DNA of 64,000 nt from JBCBWG01 sp039186015 (GTDB lineage Bacteria > Pseudomonadota > Alphaproteobacteria > Rhizobiales > Hyphomicrobiaceae). The notes beneath the pieces were generated by a model. The model was not told the origin of the DNA and did not search any database. It saw only the letters and a list, made by a program, of their open reading frames with translations. This document shows positions 43,642 to 52,667 of the stretch, one piece after another (positions within the stretch are counted from its first letter, which is position 1; every line of letters begins with the position of its first letter). The translations under genes were made by a program, and so were the position numbers. The stretch lies in assembly GCA_039186015.1 (NCBI GenBank), contig JBCDAH010000002.1, forward strand, positions 15,416 to 79,415, given 5' to 3'.

Positions 43642-45144
43642 CTAATTCACGCGAACCGCGAGGATACGCTTACGACCCTCCGGCAATTCGAGCACCAGCC
43701 GGAGGTTGCGCCGTTGTGCCTCACGCGCCAGCTTCATCGCCTGGGCGAGGTCGGCACGGCTTGTTATCTGGCGTCCGTCGGCCTGAACCAGGCGGTCGCC
43801 AGGTGTCACACCACGCCGCGCCGCAGGGCTATCAGGCAGTACGCGCGTAACGACCAGGCCGGACTGTCCGGACTTGAGCTTGAAACGTGCAATCAGCTCG
43901 TCGGTCAGAGTCGTCAGCTCCATCCCGGCAACAGGACCCGAGGCGAGGTTCTTGCCCTCCCCCGGGACTTCTGAACGTTTCGGCGGCACGGCCTTCTTCG
44001 CAGCTTCAGGGTCCTCGTTGAGCCGCCCGACCGTGACGTTCAAATCCATCCGCTGCCCGTTGCGAATCACGGTCACAGGCGCGCGCCGGCCTTCGTCAGT
44101 TTGCGCCACGAACCGCAGCAACATGCGCACTTTCTCGATTGCCTTGCCGTCGAACGAAACGATGATATCTCCAGGCTTGAGCCCGCCGGCTTCCGCCGGC
44201 CCGCCCGACGCCACACTGGCAACCAATGCGCCCGTATTGGCCTTGAGGTTCGAGGACGCCGCCAGATCCTCAGGAACTGATTGGACGCGCACGCCGAGCC
44301 AGCCGCGCCGCGTTTCGCCGTACTTGCGGAGTTGGTCGATCACCACCCGCGCAACGCTGGCAGGTACTGCGAAGCCGATCCCGATCGAGCCGCCAGTCGG
44401 CGAAATGATCGCCGTGTTCACACCGATGACGTTACCGTTCATGTTGAACAGGGGACCACCGGAATTGCCCTTATTGATGGCTGCGTCCGTCTGCAGATAG
44501 TCGTCATAGGGCCCTGTCTTGATGTCGCGCTGCTTGGCCGAAATGATGCCCATGGAGACGGACCCACCAAGACCGAACGGGTTGCCGATCGCGAGCACCC
44601 AGTCGCCGACTTCAAGACGCTCCGACGATCCAAAGTCGACAGACGGCAGCGGGCGATCCGGGTTCACCTTCAACAGCGCCAGGTCGGTCTTCTTATCGAC
44701 CCCGAGGACCTTTTCGACCTTCAGCTTACGGCCGTCGGAAAAGTTGATTTCGATCTCATCCGCGCCGTCAATCACGTGATTGTTGGTGACCACCAGACCC
44801 TCGACGCCATCGATGACGAAGCCCGATCCAAGTGACGCAACTTTCCGGCGTTCCGTTCCGTTGTCCTTCTTCTTAAAGAAGTCGTCGAACAGTTCCTCGA
44901 ACGGGGATCCTTTCGGTACACTCGGCAGCGGCCGGCCGCGCGTGCCTTTGATGCGCTGACTTGTCGAGATATTGACGACGGCAGGCGCCAGTCGCTTGAC
45001 CAGCGGTGCGACCGAACGAGGACCCTCGGCAGCAACATGCGTCGTCGTGATCACAAGTGCGCAGGCTGCAAACCACGCACTGAAAACGATTGTCGTTAAT
45101 TCCGTTGAGGTCATCGCATTGATGGACCGCACCACTTCACGCAT
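43642..45144 (-). CDS. degP: Periplasmic serine endoprotease, Do/DegP family
   Basis: The 500-residue protein has an N-terminal export segment (TTIVFSAWFAACALVI), the trypsin-like protease domain with catalytic His in VVTNNHVID, Asp in KTDLALLKV and Ser in GNSGGPLF, and two PDZ domains (residues about 290-380 and 410-490). It degrades misfolded periplasmic proteins. It lies 3' of hflK, hflC and a DUF2065 gene, an arrangement conserved in alphaproteobacteria, suggesting joint control of envelope protein quality. ATG at 45144 was preferred; an ATG at 45165 would add seven residues. Confidence 0.95.
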   Translation of the reverse strand: MREVVRSINAMTSTELTTIVFSAWFAACALVITTTHVAAEGPRSVAPLVKRLAPAVVNISTSQRIKGTRGRPLPSVPKGSPFEELFDDFFKKKDNGTERRKVASLGSGFVIDGVEGLVVTNNHVIDGADEIEINFSDGRKLKVEKVLGVDKKTDLALLKVNPDRPLPSVDFGSSERLEVGDWVLAIGNPFGLGGSVSMGIISAKQRDIKTGPYDDYLQTDAAINKGNSGGPLFNMNGNVIGVNTAIISPTGGSIGIGFAVPASVARVVIDQLRKYGETRRGWLGVRVQSVPEDLAASSNLKANTGALVASVASGGPAEAGGLKPGDIIVSFDGKAIEKVRMLLRFVAQTDEGRRAPVTVIRNGQRMDLNVTVGRLNEDPEAAKKAVPPKRSEVPGEGKNLASGPVAGMELTTLTDELIARFKLKSGQSGLVVTRVLPDSPAARRGVTPGDRLVQADGRQITSRADLAQAMKLAREAQRRNLRLVLELPEGRKRILAVRVN

Positions 45145-45342
45145 GACGCTTCTCCCGGTGGCCACCTGATCTCAAGCCATCTCAAAAGTTGCTCTGCCCT
45201 GACATCACGCCGACGCATGGCGCCGCGCTTCGAATCGCGTTCAGGGACATTCCCACGAACGCAGGCTAAACACCAATGTGCGCGTTACACTGTACGCGCG
45301 TCAATTCATGGAACCGACCAAACTTCGATCAAAGTGCCGCGA

Positions 45343-45534
45343 TCAGGGTGAGCCGCGCACAAACCAGACAATTCCGACACCGACCGCGACTGCCAATGTC
45401 CCCAAAATTCGCAACTGGCTTTCCGGCGCGCCGGCGGCCGCGGCCAGCATGGCGCGGCCAGCACCGGGAAACAGTGCCCAGATCAGACCTTCCAAAACAA
45501 ACACCAAACCGACGGCAACCAGCAGATCGGTCAC
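45343..45534 (-). CDS. DUF2065 small membrane protein
   Basis: The 63-residue protein has two hydrophobic helices (LLVAVGLVFVLEGLIWALF and ILGTLAVAVGVGIVWFV) connected by an Ala/Gly loop with PESQLRILG, the DUF2065 pattern. It lies 18 nt after hflC and is probably co-transcribed. Its biochemical role is unknown. Confidence 0.85.
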   Translation of the reverse strand: MTDLLVAVGLVFVLEGLIWALFPGAGRAMLAAAAGAPESQLRILGTLAVAVGVGIVWFVRGSP

Positions 45535-45552
45535 GCTGATCTGCGCCTCACC

Positions 45553-46461
45553 TTAGTTTGTTTTCGGCTGTCGAGATCCGTTTGCGGCCGGCGGTTGCCC
45601 GCTGATGTTGCCGAAATACCGGAAAAACTCGGAATTCGGCGAGATCACAAGTCGGGTGTCGCCCGACGTCAGGCCTTTTTCGTAAGCCTGCATCGACCGA
45701 TAGAACGCAAAGAACTGCGGGTCCTTGCCGAAAGCCTCGGCGAAGATGCGGTTGCGCTCGGCATCGGCCTCACCACGCATTAGCTGTGACTTCTTCTCCG
45801 CCTCGGCTCGAATAATGGTGGCCTCGCGATCCGCAGTCGCACGAATGCGGTTCGCCTCCGCAGCGCCTTCGGCGCGGAATGCCGCAGCCTCGCGTTGGCG
45901 CTCCGTCTCCATCCGCCGATAGATGGCCGCAGAGTTCGCTTCGGGAAGGTCGGCCCGCTTGATGCGCACGTCGATCACGACCACACCGAGTTCCTTGCCC
46001 TGCTCGTTTACAATCCGGCTGATCTCCGCCATCAGCTCTTCACGCTTGTCGCGCACCAGATCTTCGAGCGTAGCGGCACCAAGGACACGCCGCAAACCGG
46101 CCTCAAGGAACGTGCCGAGACGGGCACGCGCTCTGACTTCCGTTCGAACCGTCTTGTAGAACTCAAGCGGATCGGTGATCCGAAAACGGGCGAACGCATC
46201 CACGATCACCTGCTTCTGGCCGGCCGAATAGACGGCCTTGGGTTCCAAATCGAGATCGAGAATGCGCTTGTCGAAGTACGCGACCTCGTCGATCAGCGGG
46301 ATCCGCCAATTCAAGCCGGGCTCATTGATCACGGCCTTCGGTTCACCAAACCGCAACTGGATGGCCTGGTTGGTCTGTCGGACAATAAAGGCCGACATGT
46401 AGAGACCGACGGCGCCCAGACCGATCAAGATGACAAAGACGGCCAACAAGAAACGCATCAT
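45553..46461 (-). CDS. hflC: HflC, regulator of FtsH (SPFH/band 7 protein)
   Basis: This 302-residue protein has one N-terminal membrane helix and a band-7/SPFH domain with AVYSAGQKQVIVDAFARFRI. A long coiled-coil with QREAAAFRAEGAAEANRIRA and EAEKKSQLMRGEADAERNRI and the FAFYRSMQAYEKGL motif follow. With HflK it forms a membrane cage around the FtsH protease. Its start ATGATG overlaps the hflK stop, so the two subunits are translationally coupled. The last 20 residues are Gln/Pro-rich. Confidence 0.95.
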   Translation of the reverse strand: MMRFLLAVFVILIGLGAVGLYMSAFIVRQTNQAIQLRFGEPKAVINEPGLNWRIPLIDEVAYFDKRILDLDLEPKAVYSAGQKQVIVDAFARFRITDPLEFYKTVRTEVRARARLGTFLEAGLRRVLGAATLEDLVRDKREELMAEISRIVNEQGKELGVVVIDVRIKRADLPEANSAAIYRRMETERQREAAAFRAEGAAEANRIRATADREATIIRAEAEKKSQLMRGEADAERNRIFAEAFGKDPQFFAFYRSMQAYEKGLTSGDTRLVISPNSEFFRYFGNISGQPPAANGSRQPKTN

Positions 46462-47684
46462 TGCAGGTCTCCCCTCGTCGCCGAGCTGTTGCCAGTCGCC
46501 GAGTTTGCTGAAGCCGATGGCGATCTCGGTCGGGTCAATTCGTTGAGCGGCAGATAGGGCACGACGCCGCCGTTGCTGCCGTTGCTGTTATTGTCGATGA
46601 TGATCTTATCCGTGCCGCGAAATATCCGCTCCATGGTTTCCAGGAAAAGGCGCTGTCGGGTCACGTCGGGCGCCTTGCGATACTCCTCGTACACCTTGGA
46701 GAACCGGGCCGCCTGACCCTCCGCTTCAGCCACCGCCTGACCCTTGTAGGCTTGTGCCGCCTGCAAGATCCGCTCGGCCTGACCACGCGCCTCTGGGACG
46801 ACACGGTTTGCATAAGCCCGCGCTTCGTTCTGCAGGCGTTCCCGGTCGGCCCGCGCCGCCTGAACGTCACGGAATGCCGCAATAACCTTTTGAGGTGCTG
46901 CAACATTGGCAAGCTGGACCTGGTTGATCAGAATGCCGGCCCGATAGGAGTCCAGTGTCTTCTGCATCAGCTCCTGCACAGCGAGCTGAACCTGCTCACG
47001 GCCGGCTGTCAGCAGCGTCTCGAGATTACTCTTTCCGACAACCTCCCGCATGGCACTTTCGGCCACTTCCTTCACCGTCTGCTCCGGTCGCTGAATGTTG
47101 AACAGATACATTTCAGCACCTGTCTGACCGGATTCCGGATCGCGGTAGAGGGAATTGATCTGCCAAAGCACTTCAAAGTCGACGTCGACGATGTTCTCAT
47201 CACCCGTCAGCATGAGGCTTTCTTCCGGGACGTCGCTGCTGGTCGGACCGCTGAACGACGTGCCAGGCGTGCCGCGGAAGCCAATCTGGATGGTGTTGCG
47301 CCGCGTGACATCCGGCAGCAGAACTTCCTCGATCGGGTACGGGAAACGGAAGTGCAGGCCAGCCCCGGTCTGCCTGTCATACTTTCCGAACTGCAAAACA
47401 ATGCCGAGCTGGTTCGGGTTCACGCGATAGGTGAAAGCAAAGAACGCCAGAACGGACAAGCCAATCAACAGCAGCAGAATAAACAGCGGGCCCGGCAACC
47501 CACCGCCCGCGACCTGCTTGAACCGGTCTTGTCCGCGCTTCAGAAACTCCTCAAGGTCCGGCTGTTGCTGATTGCCACCGCCAGGCCCCTGTCCCCACGG
47601 ACCGCCGCTACCTGGTGGTTGTCCCCATGGCCCACCGTTGCCGCTTTTCCAGCCGCCATTATTCTGATTGTTGTTCCAAGGCAT
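46458..47684 (-). CDS. hflK: HflK, regulator of FtsH (SPFH/band 7 protein)
   Basis: The 408-residue protein starts MPWNNNQNNGGWKSGNGG with a Gly/Asn/Gln/Trp-rich cytoplasmic tail, then a membrane helix (LFILLLLIGLSVLAFFAFTY), the SPFH domain and a coiled-coil (RAYANRVVPEARGQAERILQ). It ends with LETMERIF and an Asn-rich tail. It forms a complex with HflC. The upstream 238 nt may carry the promoter; a TTAA-N7-CTAAC word at 47903-47918 resembles a CtrA site. Confidence 0.95.
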   Translation of the reverse strand: MPWNNNQNNGGWKSGNGGPWGQPPGSGGPWGQGPGGGNQQQPDLEEFLKRGQDRFKQVAGGGLPGPLFILLLLIGLSVLAFFAFTYRVNPNQLGIVLQFGKYDRQTGAGLHFRFPYPIEEVLLPDVTRRNTIQIGFRGTPGTSFSGPTSSDVPEESLMLTGDENIVDVDFEVLWQINSLYRDPESGQTGAEMYLFNIQRPEQTVKEVAESAMREVVGKSNLETLLTAGREQVQLAVQELMQKTLDSYRAGILINQVQLANVAAPQKVIAAFRDVQAARADRERLQNEARAYANRVVPEARGQAERILQAAQAYKGQAVAEAEGQAARFSKVYEEYRKAPDVTRQRLFLETMERIFRGTDKIIIDNNSNGSNGGVVPYLPLNELTRPRSPSASANSATGNSSATRGDLQ

Positions 47685-47922
47685 TCAGATCGCCCTTTGC
47701 TGCCCTCAGCATTATCGCTTATCGGTGGATCCACTCCATCCGGCGGCCACAATAGTCACGGCTATATCGCGCGTGCGGAAGGGTATCGTCGATCCGCAGC
47801 TTCTAGCTTACGCGAGCCCGCGACGCAATTCGAATACTCCGGCACGCCTAACGTGGTTGCGGTGCGCCGTCGTTCAAGCGTCGAATGTGTCGCGAAGTCA
47901 TATTAACTTTGAGCTAACGCGG

Positions 47923-48462
47923 CTAACCGCCGTGCGATGCCCTATTTTGCACCGGCTGCAGTTGTCGCCGCCGGTACACGATAAGGACCGCGCCGTGTTC
48001 ATCCCGCTCCGTGGTCTCTACGGGTCTCTCCGAGACCTGGACCCAATCCTCGGGCGTGGGAGTGGGAAACATCGTGTCGCCGTCCGGCCGCGCCTGAATG
48101 CGGGTCAGATAGATTTGCTCAGCATACGGCATCAGGGCTGTATAGATTTCGCTGCCGCCGATGATCATGACTTCATCGACGCCAAGCGCCTGAGCATGTG
48201 TCTTGCCGGCTTCCAGTGCTGTTCCAACATCCGGAGCATGGATCACATCGCCTCCAAAGTCGCCGCCCGATCGCGACAGGACAATGTTCACGCGACCTTC
48301 GAGCGGCTTGCCGATTGCGGCAAACGTCTTACGACCCATGATCACCGGCTTGCCGATCGTCAAACGGCGGAACAATTTGAGATCGGACGGCATACGCCAC
48401 GGCAGCCGACCGGCCGAGCCGATCACCTCATTCTCAGCCGCGGCAACCACCAAAGACACCAT
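47923..48462 (-). CDS. folA: Dihydrofolate reductase
   Basis: The ATG at 48462 follows AAGGGGAG at a good distance and gives 179 residues beginning MVSLVVAAAENEVIGSAGRL, the standard start of the enzyme. Further motifs are PWRMPSDLKLFRRLTIGKPVIMG (two adjacent segments), EVMIIGGSEIYTALM and the C-terminal DTMFPTPTPEDW. It reduces dihydrofolate with NADPH, regenerating tetrahydrofolate used by thyA, directly upstream in the operon. An in-frame ATG at 48504 overlapping the thyA stop is probably not the start. Confidence 0.95.
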   Translation of the reverse strand: MVSLVVAAAENEVIGSAGRLPWRMPSDLKLFRRLTIGKPVIMGRKTFAAIGKPLEGRVNIVLSRSGGDFGGDVIHAPDVGTALEAGKTHAQALGVDEVMIIGGSEIYTALMPYAEQIYLTRIQARPDGDTMFPTPTPEDWVQVSERPVETTERDEHGAVLIVYRRRQLQPVQNRASHGG

Positions 48463-48503
48463 TAGCCGCTCCCCTTCATCCGCAACATCTGCACGATCCA
48501 CCA

Positions 48504-49298
48504 TCAGACCGCGACCGGTGCCTTGATATGTGGATGCGGGTCGTATCCCGACAGCCCGATATCGTCATGGTCGAACGCGAACAGATCTCGCACCTCGGCA
48601 TTCAGGGTCAGTTTCGGCAGCGGCCGCGGCTCTCGCGATAACTGCAGCTGGGCCTGTTCGAGGTGATTGAGATAAAGATGCGCATCCCCGAACGTGTGGA
48701 CGAACTCACCCGGTTTCAGCCCCGTGACATGCGCCATCATCCGCGTGAGCAGCGCATAACTCGCAATATTGAAGGGAACGCCGAGAAAGACGTCGGCTGA
48801 GCGCTGGTAAAGCTGACAGGACAACCGGCCGTCGGCGACGTAGAACTGGAACAGGCAGTGGCATGGCGCCAGTGCCATGTCCGGCAGGTCGGCCGGGTTC
48901 CAAGCCGAAACAATGATGCGGCGCGAGTCCGGCTGGGTCCGGATCAGTTCCATCGCCTGCGCGATCTGGTCGATCGTCCGGCCGTCCGGCGCTGCCCAAC
49001 TCCGCCACTGCTTGCCATAGACGGGGCCCAGTTCACCTTGCGCATCAGCCCATTCATCCCAGATCGACACGCCGTTCTCTTTCAGGTAGCCGACATTGGT
49101 GTCGCCCCGCAAAAACCAAAGCAGCTCGTAGACAATGGACCGGATATGCAGCTTCTTGGTCGTAACCAGGGGAAACGTCTCGGCCAGATCAAAGCGCATC
49201 TGATGCCCGAACACGCTTATGGTGCCTGTGCCCGTGCGGTCGTCCTTGCGGATCCCGGCCTCGAGGATCCGGGTCATGAGGTCGTGATACTGTTGCAT
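48504..49298 (-). CDS. thyA: Thymidylate synthase
   Basis: The 264-residue enzyme converts dUMP to dTMP using methylene-tetrahydrofolate. Diagnostic motifs are GIRKDDRTGTGTISVFG, the catalytic cysteine in ALAPCHCLFQFYV, SCQLYQRSADVFLGVPFNIA and HTFGDAHLYLNH. The length is normal. It precedes folA by 41 nt, so both enzymes of the dTMP cycle are co-expressed. Confidence 0.97.
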   Translation of the reverse strand: MQQYHDLMTRILEAGIRKDDRTGTGTISVFGHQMRFDLAETFPLVTTKKLHIRSIVYELLWFLRGDTNVGYLKENGVSIWDEWADAQGELGPVYGKQWRSWAAPDGRTIDQIAQAMELIRTQPDSRRIIVSAWNPADLPDMALAPCHCLFQFYVADGRLSCQLYQRSADVFLGVPFNIASYALLTRMMAHVTGLKPGEFVHTFGDAHLYLNHLEQAQLQLSREPRPLPKLTLNAEVRDLFAFDHDDIGLSGYDPHPHIKAPVAV

Positions 49299-49332
49299 AG
49301 CCTCCCGTTAGCGCGATTCGCGCCGTTACGGA

Positions 49333-50082
49333 TCAGCGGAACACGGTGACCATAACGATCAGTGCAACAATGTTGTAGAGCGCATGCATGGCAATCGTCA
49401 CCCAAACGCTGCCGGTGCGGTACAGCGCCCAGGAAAACAGCACACCCGCAAGAAACACAAAGCTCAGCCCGACGATCGAGTAATTGAAGTGCGCCGCTGT
49501 CCACATCACGTTCGCAATGCCGGCGGCCCACCCAAATCCAACCTGGGCTTGCGTGAGCTCTCTCACCAAGAACCCGCGAAAGAGGATCTCCTCTGAGATC
49601 GGCGCGCCAACGACAACCGCCAGGACTGCCACCCACCACACGTCCGATTCGATCAGCGGAAAGAAGGGTGATATGTCTCGTCTGAGCATTTCAGGCAGAA
49701 AAACGACCGCCAGGACAGTACAAACGCCAAGAATGAAAGCCGAGACAGCTACGATGCCGGGAATGACAGATCGTCGCTGCCCTTGCGGAATGTTCAGCAA
49801 AAGCGCACTGCGCCAACGTTTATGGGCACTGACCACCAATACGCAGAGTACAACACTGAAGACCTGCATGAGCGTGATGATCAAGACTTCGGCCTGGACC
49901 TCGCTCAACGTCGGAACCCGGCTCACGACTTCGAGAGTTGTTACAGCCGCCAATGCGATCGACAGGGCAAGGATAACCCCAGCGGCCACCACGGCGATCA
50001 CAGCCCGTGGCCAATTTACGTCACCTGACCGGATCTGGAATGGCTGATCCGGGTCGCGAGGTGCATCGGTCGTCTCGCTCAT
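49333..50082 (-). CDS. CPBP-family intramembrane metalloprotease (CAAX/ABI type)
   Basis: The 249-residue protein has six to eight membrane segments and the family motifs SEEILFRGFLVR (EExxxR) and AHFNYS (HxxxB), which carry the active-site residues. A third His-containing motif (IAMHALYN) is present. Members process membrane-bound substrates or contribute to self-resistance to bacteriocins; the bacterial substrate here is unknown. The ATG at 50082 was chosen; a longer start at 50103 exists. It lies 34 nt before thyA. Confidence 0.85.
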   Translation of the reverse strand: MSETTDAPRDPDQPFQIRSGDVNWPRAVIAVVAAGVILALSIALAAVTTLEVVSRVPTLSEVQAEVLIITLMQVFSVVLCVLVVSAHKRWRSALLLNIPQGQRRSVIPGIVAVSAFILGVCTVLAVVFLPEMLRRDISPFFPLIESDVWWVAVLAVVVGAPISEEILFRGFLVRELTQAQVGFGWAAGIANVMWTAAHFNYSIVGLSFVFLAGVLFSWALYRTGSVWVTIAMHALYNIVALIVMVTVFR

Positions 50083-50287
50083 AGTCCAGCCCCTGCCCCG
50101 CATCGCCTAGAGCACTGCTAACCGCCAAGGCGATACCATCCCAATCCAAGTTGCGGTAAAAACAACATCAATTCGCGTAGCCCGCCTCCGCCGCGAGCCC
50201 TCGCGCCGGACCCCGTCCCGACCTGTTCGCCTCCGTAGTGACCGGAGAACCACGAACAAGCAGTAGAAGCCGAGAACGACCCTGACC

Positions 50288-51052
50288 ATGCGTGAGACGC
50301 TTCGCGCCCTTTATAACGGACATACGGATCGAGCACGTCTGTTTCGATTCGGCCTGATCGTATTCGACATCTTCTCTATTCTCTTCTTTGTCGCCACGTC
50401 GATGATCGAAGATCAAACGTGGATCTATGTGGTCGATGGCATCCTTGCCGTTCTGATCGCGTCCGACCTCGGCGCGCGCCTGTGGATCAGCGATGACCCG
50501 CTTTCCCAGCTGAAAGAGGTAATGACGTGGATCGACATTGTCGTGATCGTCACCCTGTTGCTACCGACGCTGTTGTCGAACTTCCTGTTCTTGCGCGTCG
50601 TCCGGGCTTTGCGCTTGTTGAGATCCTATCGTGTCTTGAGCGACCTCCGGCGGGACTGGGCGTTCTTCCGACGAAATGAGGAGGTGATCCAGAGCGCGCT
50701 CAACCTGGGTGTCTTCCTGTTTATCATGACGGCGCTGGTCTATGTGTTGCAGGTCAACTCCAACCCCAACATCAAGACCTATGTCGATGCGCTGTATTTT
50801 ACCGTGACGACGCTGACGACCACCGGTTTCGGCGATATCACGCTGCAAGGTACGTCCGGCCGGATCCTCTCCGTTCTGATTATGATCTTCGGCGTCGCCT
50901 TGTTCCTGCGACTGGTGCAAACGATCTTTCGCCCGTCTCAGGTCCGCTTTCCCTGCCCGGATTGCGGTCTGCAGCGTCACGACGCCGACGCCGTTCACTG
51001 CAAGCATTGCGGCCGCGTACTGAATATTCCTACCGAAGGGCGGGACTTTTGA
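50288..51052 (+). CDS. Voltage-gated-like ion channel with C-terminal zinc ribbon
   Basis: This 254-residue protein has four to five hydrophobic segments of a voltage-sensor-like domain, with positive residues in FLRVVRALRLLRSYRVL. A pore helix and filter TTLTTTGFGDITL (potassium-type TxGFGD), and a final transmembrane helix follow. It ends in a short rubredoxin-like zinc ribbon, CPDCGLQRHDADAVHCKHCG, with two CxxC pairs. The size is small for a six-segment channel, but the layout fits the ion-transporter family. The zinc ribbon is probably cytoplasmic and may gate or assemble the channel. It is divergent from the CPBP protease gene. Confidence 0.85.
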   Translation: MRETLRALYNGHTDRARLFRFGLIVFDIFSILFFVATSMIEDQTWIYVVDGILAVLIASDLGARLWISDDPLSQLKEVMTWIDIVVIVTLLLPTLLSNFLFLRVVRALRLLRSYRVLSDLRRDWAFFRRNEEVIQSALNLGVFLFIMTALVYVLQVNSNPNIKTYVDALYFTVTTLTTTGFGDITLQGTSGRILSVLIMIFGVALFLRLVQTIFRPSQVRFPCPDCGLQRHDADAVHCKHCGRVLNIPTEGRDF

Positions 51053-51141
51053 AGGCGCCGTTGGAATGAACTCAAACCGGATGACAGGCTACCACGCGCT
51101 GGAACATTGTGCGTACATGTAACACCAAGAGCGGTCACTCT

Positions 51142-51170
51142 TTGATTGTTCATTCTGAACGCCCTATATT
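51142..51170 (+). promoter_or_regulatory. Sigma-70 type promoter of the tmRNA gene
   Basis: TTGATT (51142-51147) and TATATT (51165-51170) are separated by exactly 17 nt. This predicts a start of transcription near 51177, at the beginning of the acceptor piece of ssrA. Confidence 0.75.
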
Positions 51171-51176
51171 GGTAGG

Positions 51177-51530
51177 TGCCGGATTCGTTCGGCTATGGCG
51201 ATAAACGGCCGTTGGAATAAGCTCATCGGACCCGGGGGCAGTACCCGGCGCCTCCACCAACAGCCCGCCACAGCATAAATCGATCGCGAACCTTATGTGC
51301 GCGATACGCTGTCGGCGGGCTGTTGATGGGGGCGAAATAGGATCGACGAGGGTGTAAAGAGCGCGCTTTTGCCCGGCATGATACCACCGTTATCGGGTCA
51401 ATCTCATAGTTGCCAATGACAACAACTATGCTGAGCCCGCAATGGCTGCGTAATGCAGCCCTTTAAGGCTCAATCTAAGTCCTAGCCGTTAGCATGGTTA
51501 GGCGCGGTTCGGGGGGCACCGGGCAACAGA
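51177..51530 (+). ncRNA. ssrA: tmRNA, permuted two-piece form
   Basis: The gene has the circularly permuted order of alphaproteobacteria. The acceptor piece comes first and ends in a T-arm-like GGGGGCAGTACCCGG, the acceptor strand CGCCTCC (51249-51255), A and CCA (51257-51259). A removed spacer of about 68 nt forms a long hairpin (AACAGCCCGCC with GGCGGGCTGTT). The coding piece starts at GGGGGCG (51328-51334), which pairs 7 for 7 with CGCCTCC. It includes the tag reading frame and the stop-codon hairpin GGCTGC-GTAAT-GCAGCC. The 3' end near 51530 is approximate. The RNA rescues stalled ribosomes with SmpB. Confidence 0.95.
51412..51453 (+). other. Proteolysis-tag reading frame of the tmRNA
   Basis: The resume codon GCC at 51412 opens a frame encoding ANDNNYAEPAMAA followed by TAA at 51451-51453. 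The AND(N) start and the hydrophobic-Ala-Ala end are typical of alphaproteobacterial SsrA tags. SspB recognises the N-terminal part of the tag and ClpX the C-terminal Ala-Ala. Confidence 0.92.
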
Positions 51531-51655
51531 AGCCCTCCATAGAATTCCGCTCGAGCGCGAGCATTGTATTGACTGTCAGGTCATTATGCGCGAACCGGGC
51601 TGACAGACGTGCCTAAGGGCGTTGGACGAGCAGGCTGATCGGACGGAAGAGTGAA

Positions 51656-52345
51656 ATGACGGCCGCAGGCACGATTGACTATGACGCGCTCACGCAAACG
51701 GCTCTGCGCCAGGTCGTGCGAGATGTGTTGCGCCAGGCCGAGGCTTACGGCCTGCCGGGCGAGCATCACTTTTACATTTCCTTCGATACCAAGGCAGACG
51801 GTGTCGTGCTGTCGGACCGGCTCCGCGGCAAGTACCCCGAGGAAATGACGATCGTGCTCCAGCATCGGTTCTGGGATCTCGCGGTCAGTGACGAACGGTT
51901 TGAAGTTAAACTCACGTTTGACGGCGTTCCCGAGCGTCTCGTGGTGCCGTTTGAGGCCATCCGCGTGTTCTTCGATCCGAGCGTACGTTACGCGATCCAG
52001 TTCGCGAGTGGCGAAGCGACGACCTCGTCCGACCATATGCCGCCGCCGGACTTGACGCCCGCAGGCGCCCCGCAGGGGCCTGTTGGAACATTGGCGCCTG
52101 TTCCATCAAACCCGATTGCTGCTGTGTCGCCGTCGTTACGTGCCGTAGCGGATGACGAGACATCCAATGTCACCGACGACGTGGCGGTAGACGAGGACGC
52201 TGACGACGCGGCACTCACAGAGCAAGAAGCGGTCCACGACAGCACCGCAGATGCGTCGACCGAAGATGATGACGATGCGCCCGACTCCGATGGAGACGAT
52301 ACCGCAGGTGTCGTCATCAATCTGGATTCGTTTCGGAAGAAATAG
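51656..52345 (+). CDS. sspB: SspB-like ClpXP adaptor (alphaproteobacterial type)
   Basis: The 229-residue protein has the SspB core: QVVRDVLRQAEAYGLPGEHHF, YISFDTKADGVVLSDRLRGKYPEEM and the substrate-groove strand RLVVPFEAIRVFFDPSV. A long acidic linker rich in Asp, Ala and Thr follows, and the C-terminal VVINLDSFRKK is the conserved ClpX-docking (XB) motif. It delivers SsrA-tagged proteins to ClpXP. It starts about 125 nt after the tmRNA coding piece on the same strand, which is functionally striking. The start codon follows GGAAGAG. Confidence 0.92.
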   Translation: MTAAGTIDYDALTQTALRQVVRDVLRQAEAYGLPGEHHFYISFDTKADGVVLSDRLRGKYPEEMTIVLQHRFWDLAVSDERFEVKLTFDGVPERLVVPFEAIRVFFDPSVRYAIQFASGEATTSSDHMPPPDLTPAGAPQGPVGTLAPVPSNPIAAVSPSLRAVADDETSNVTDDVAVDEDADDAALTEQEAVHDSTADASTEDDDDAPDSDGDDTAGVVINLDSFRKK

Positions 52346-52637
52346 CTTTGATAAGTCTTAGATTGCGCTGTCCGCACGCGAGTTTTTACGTGCGCGACCG
52401 CTCGCGACAAGCGCTTGCTACTTGAGCGCGTTTTAGTTTGCGCTGTTCGCACGCTCTCAGGCTCGCGGCTCGAGCGCTGACTTTCCTACGAGGACTGTGT
52501 CAGGCCGCGAACACGGCCCGGCGCGTCGCGCCGCCCCCGCGGAGGCCCGAGCGCAGCGAGGAACAGCCCGTGAGCGATAAAACAAACAAGAACGAGAGCT
52601 TCAGTCCAATCGGAAATGTGGCTAGCTTGGCGGGACA
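52346..52637 (+). repeat. Composite intergenic repeat, copy group 1 (modules B and A)
   Basis: The gap after sspB holds degenerate module B (GCGCTGTTCGCACGCTC-type, 52364-52400 and 52438-52500) and one module A at 52501-52585. Module A contains the hairpins GGCCGCG...CGGCC and CGGCGCG-TCG-CGCCG, then CCCGAGCG-AGCGAGGAACAGCCC followed by GTGAGCGATAAA. From this GTG (about 52571) a 23-codon frame (MSDKTNKN... to LAGQ) runs to a TGA overlapping the ATG at 52638. Confidence 0.8.
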
Positions 52638-52667
52638 ATGAGACAAGATCCAAAGGCGGAAACGACC

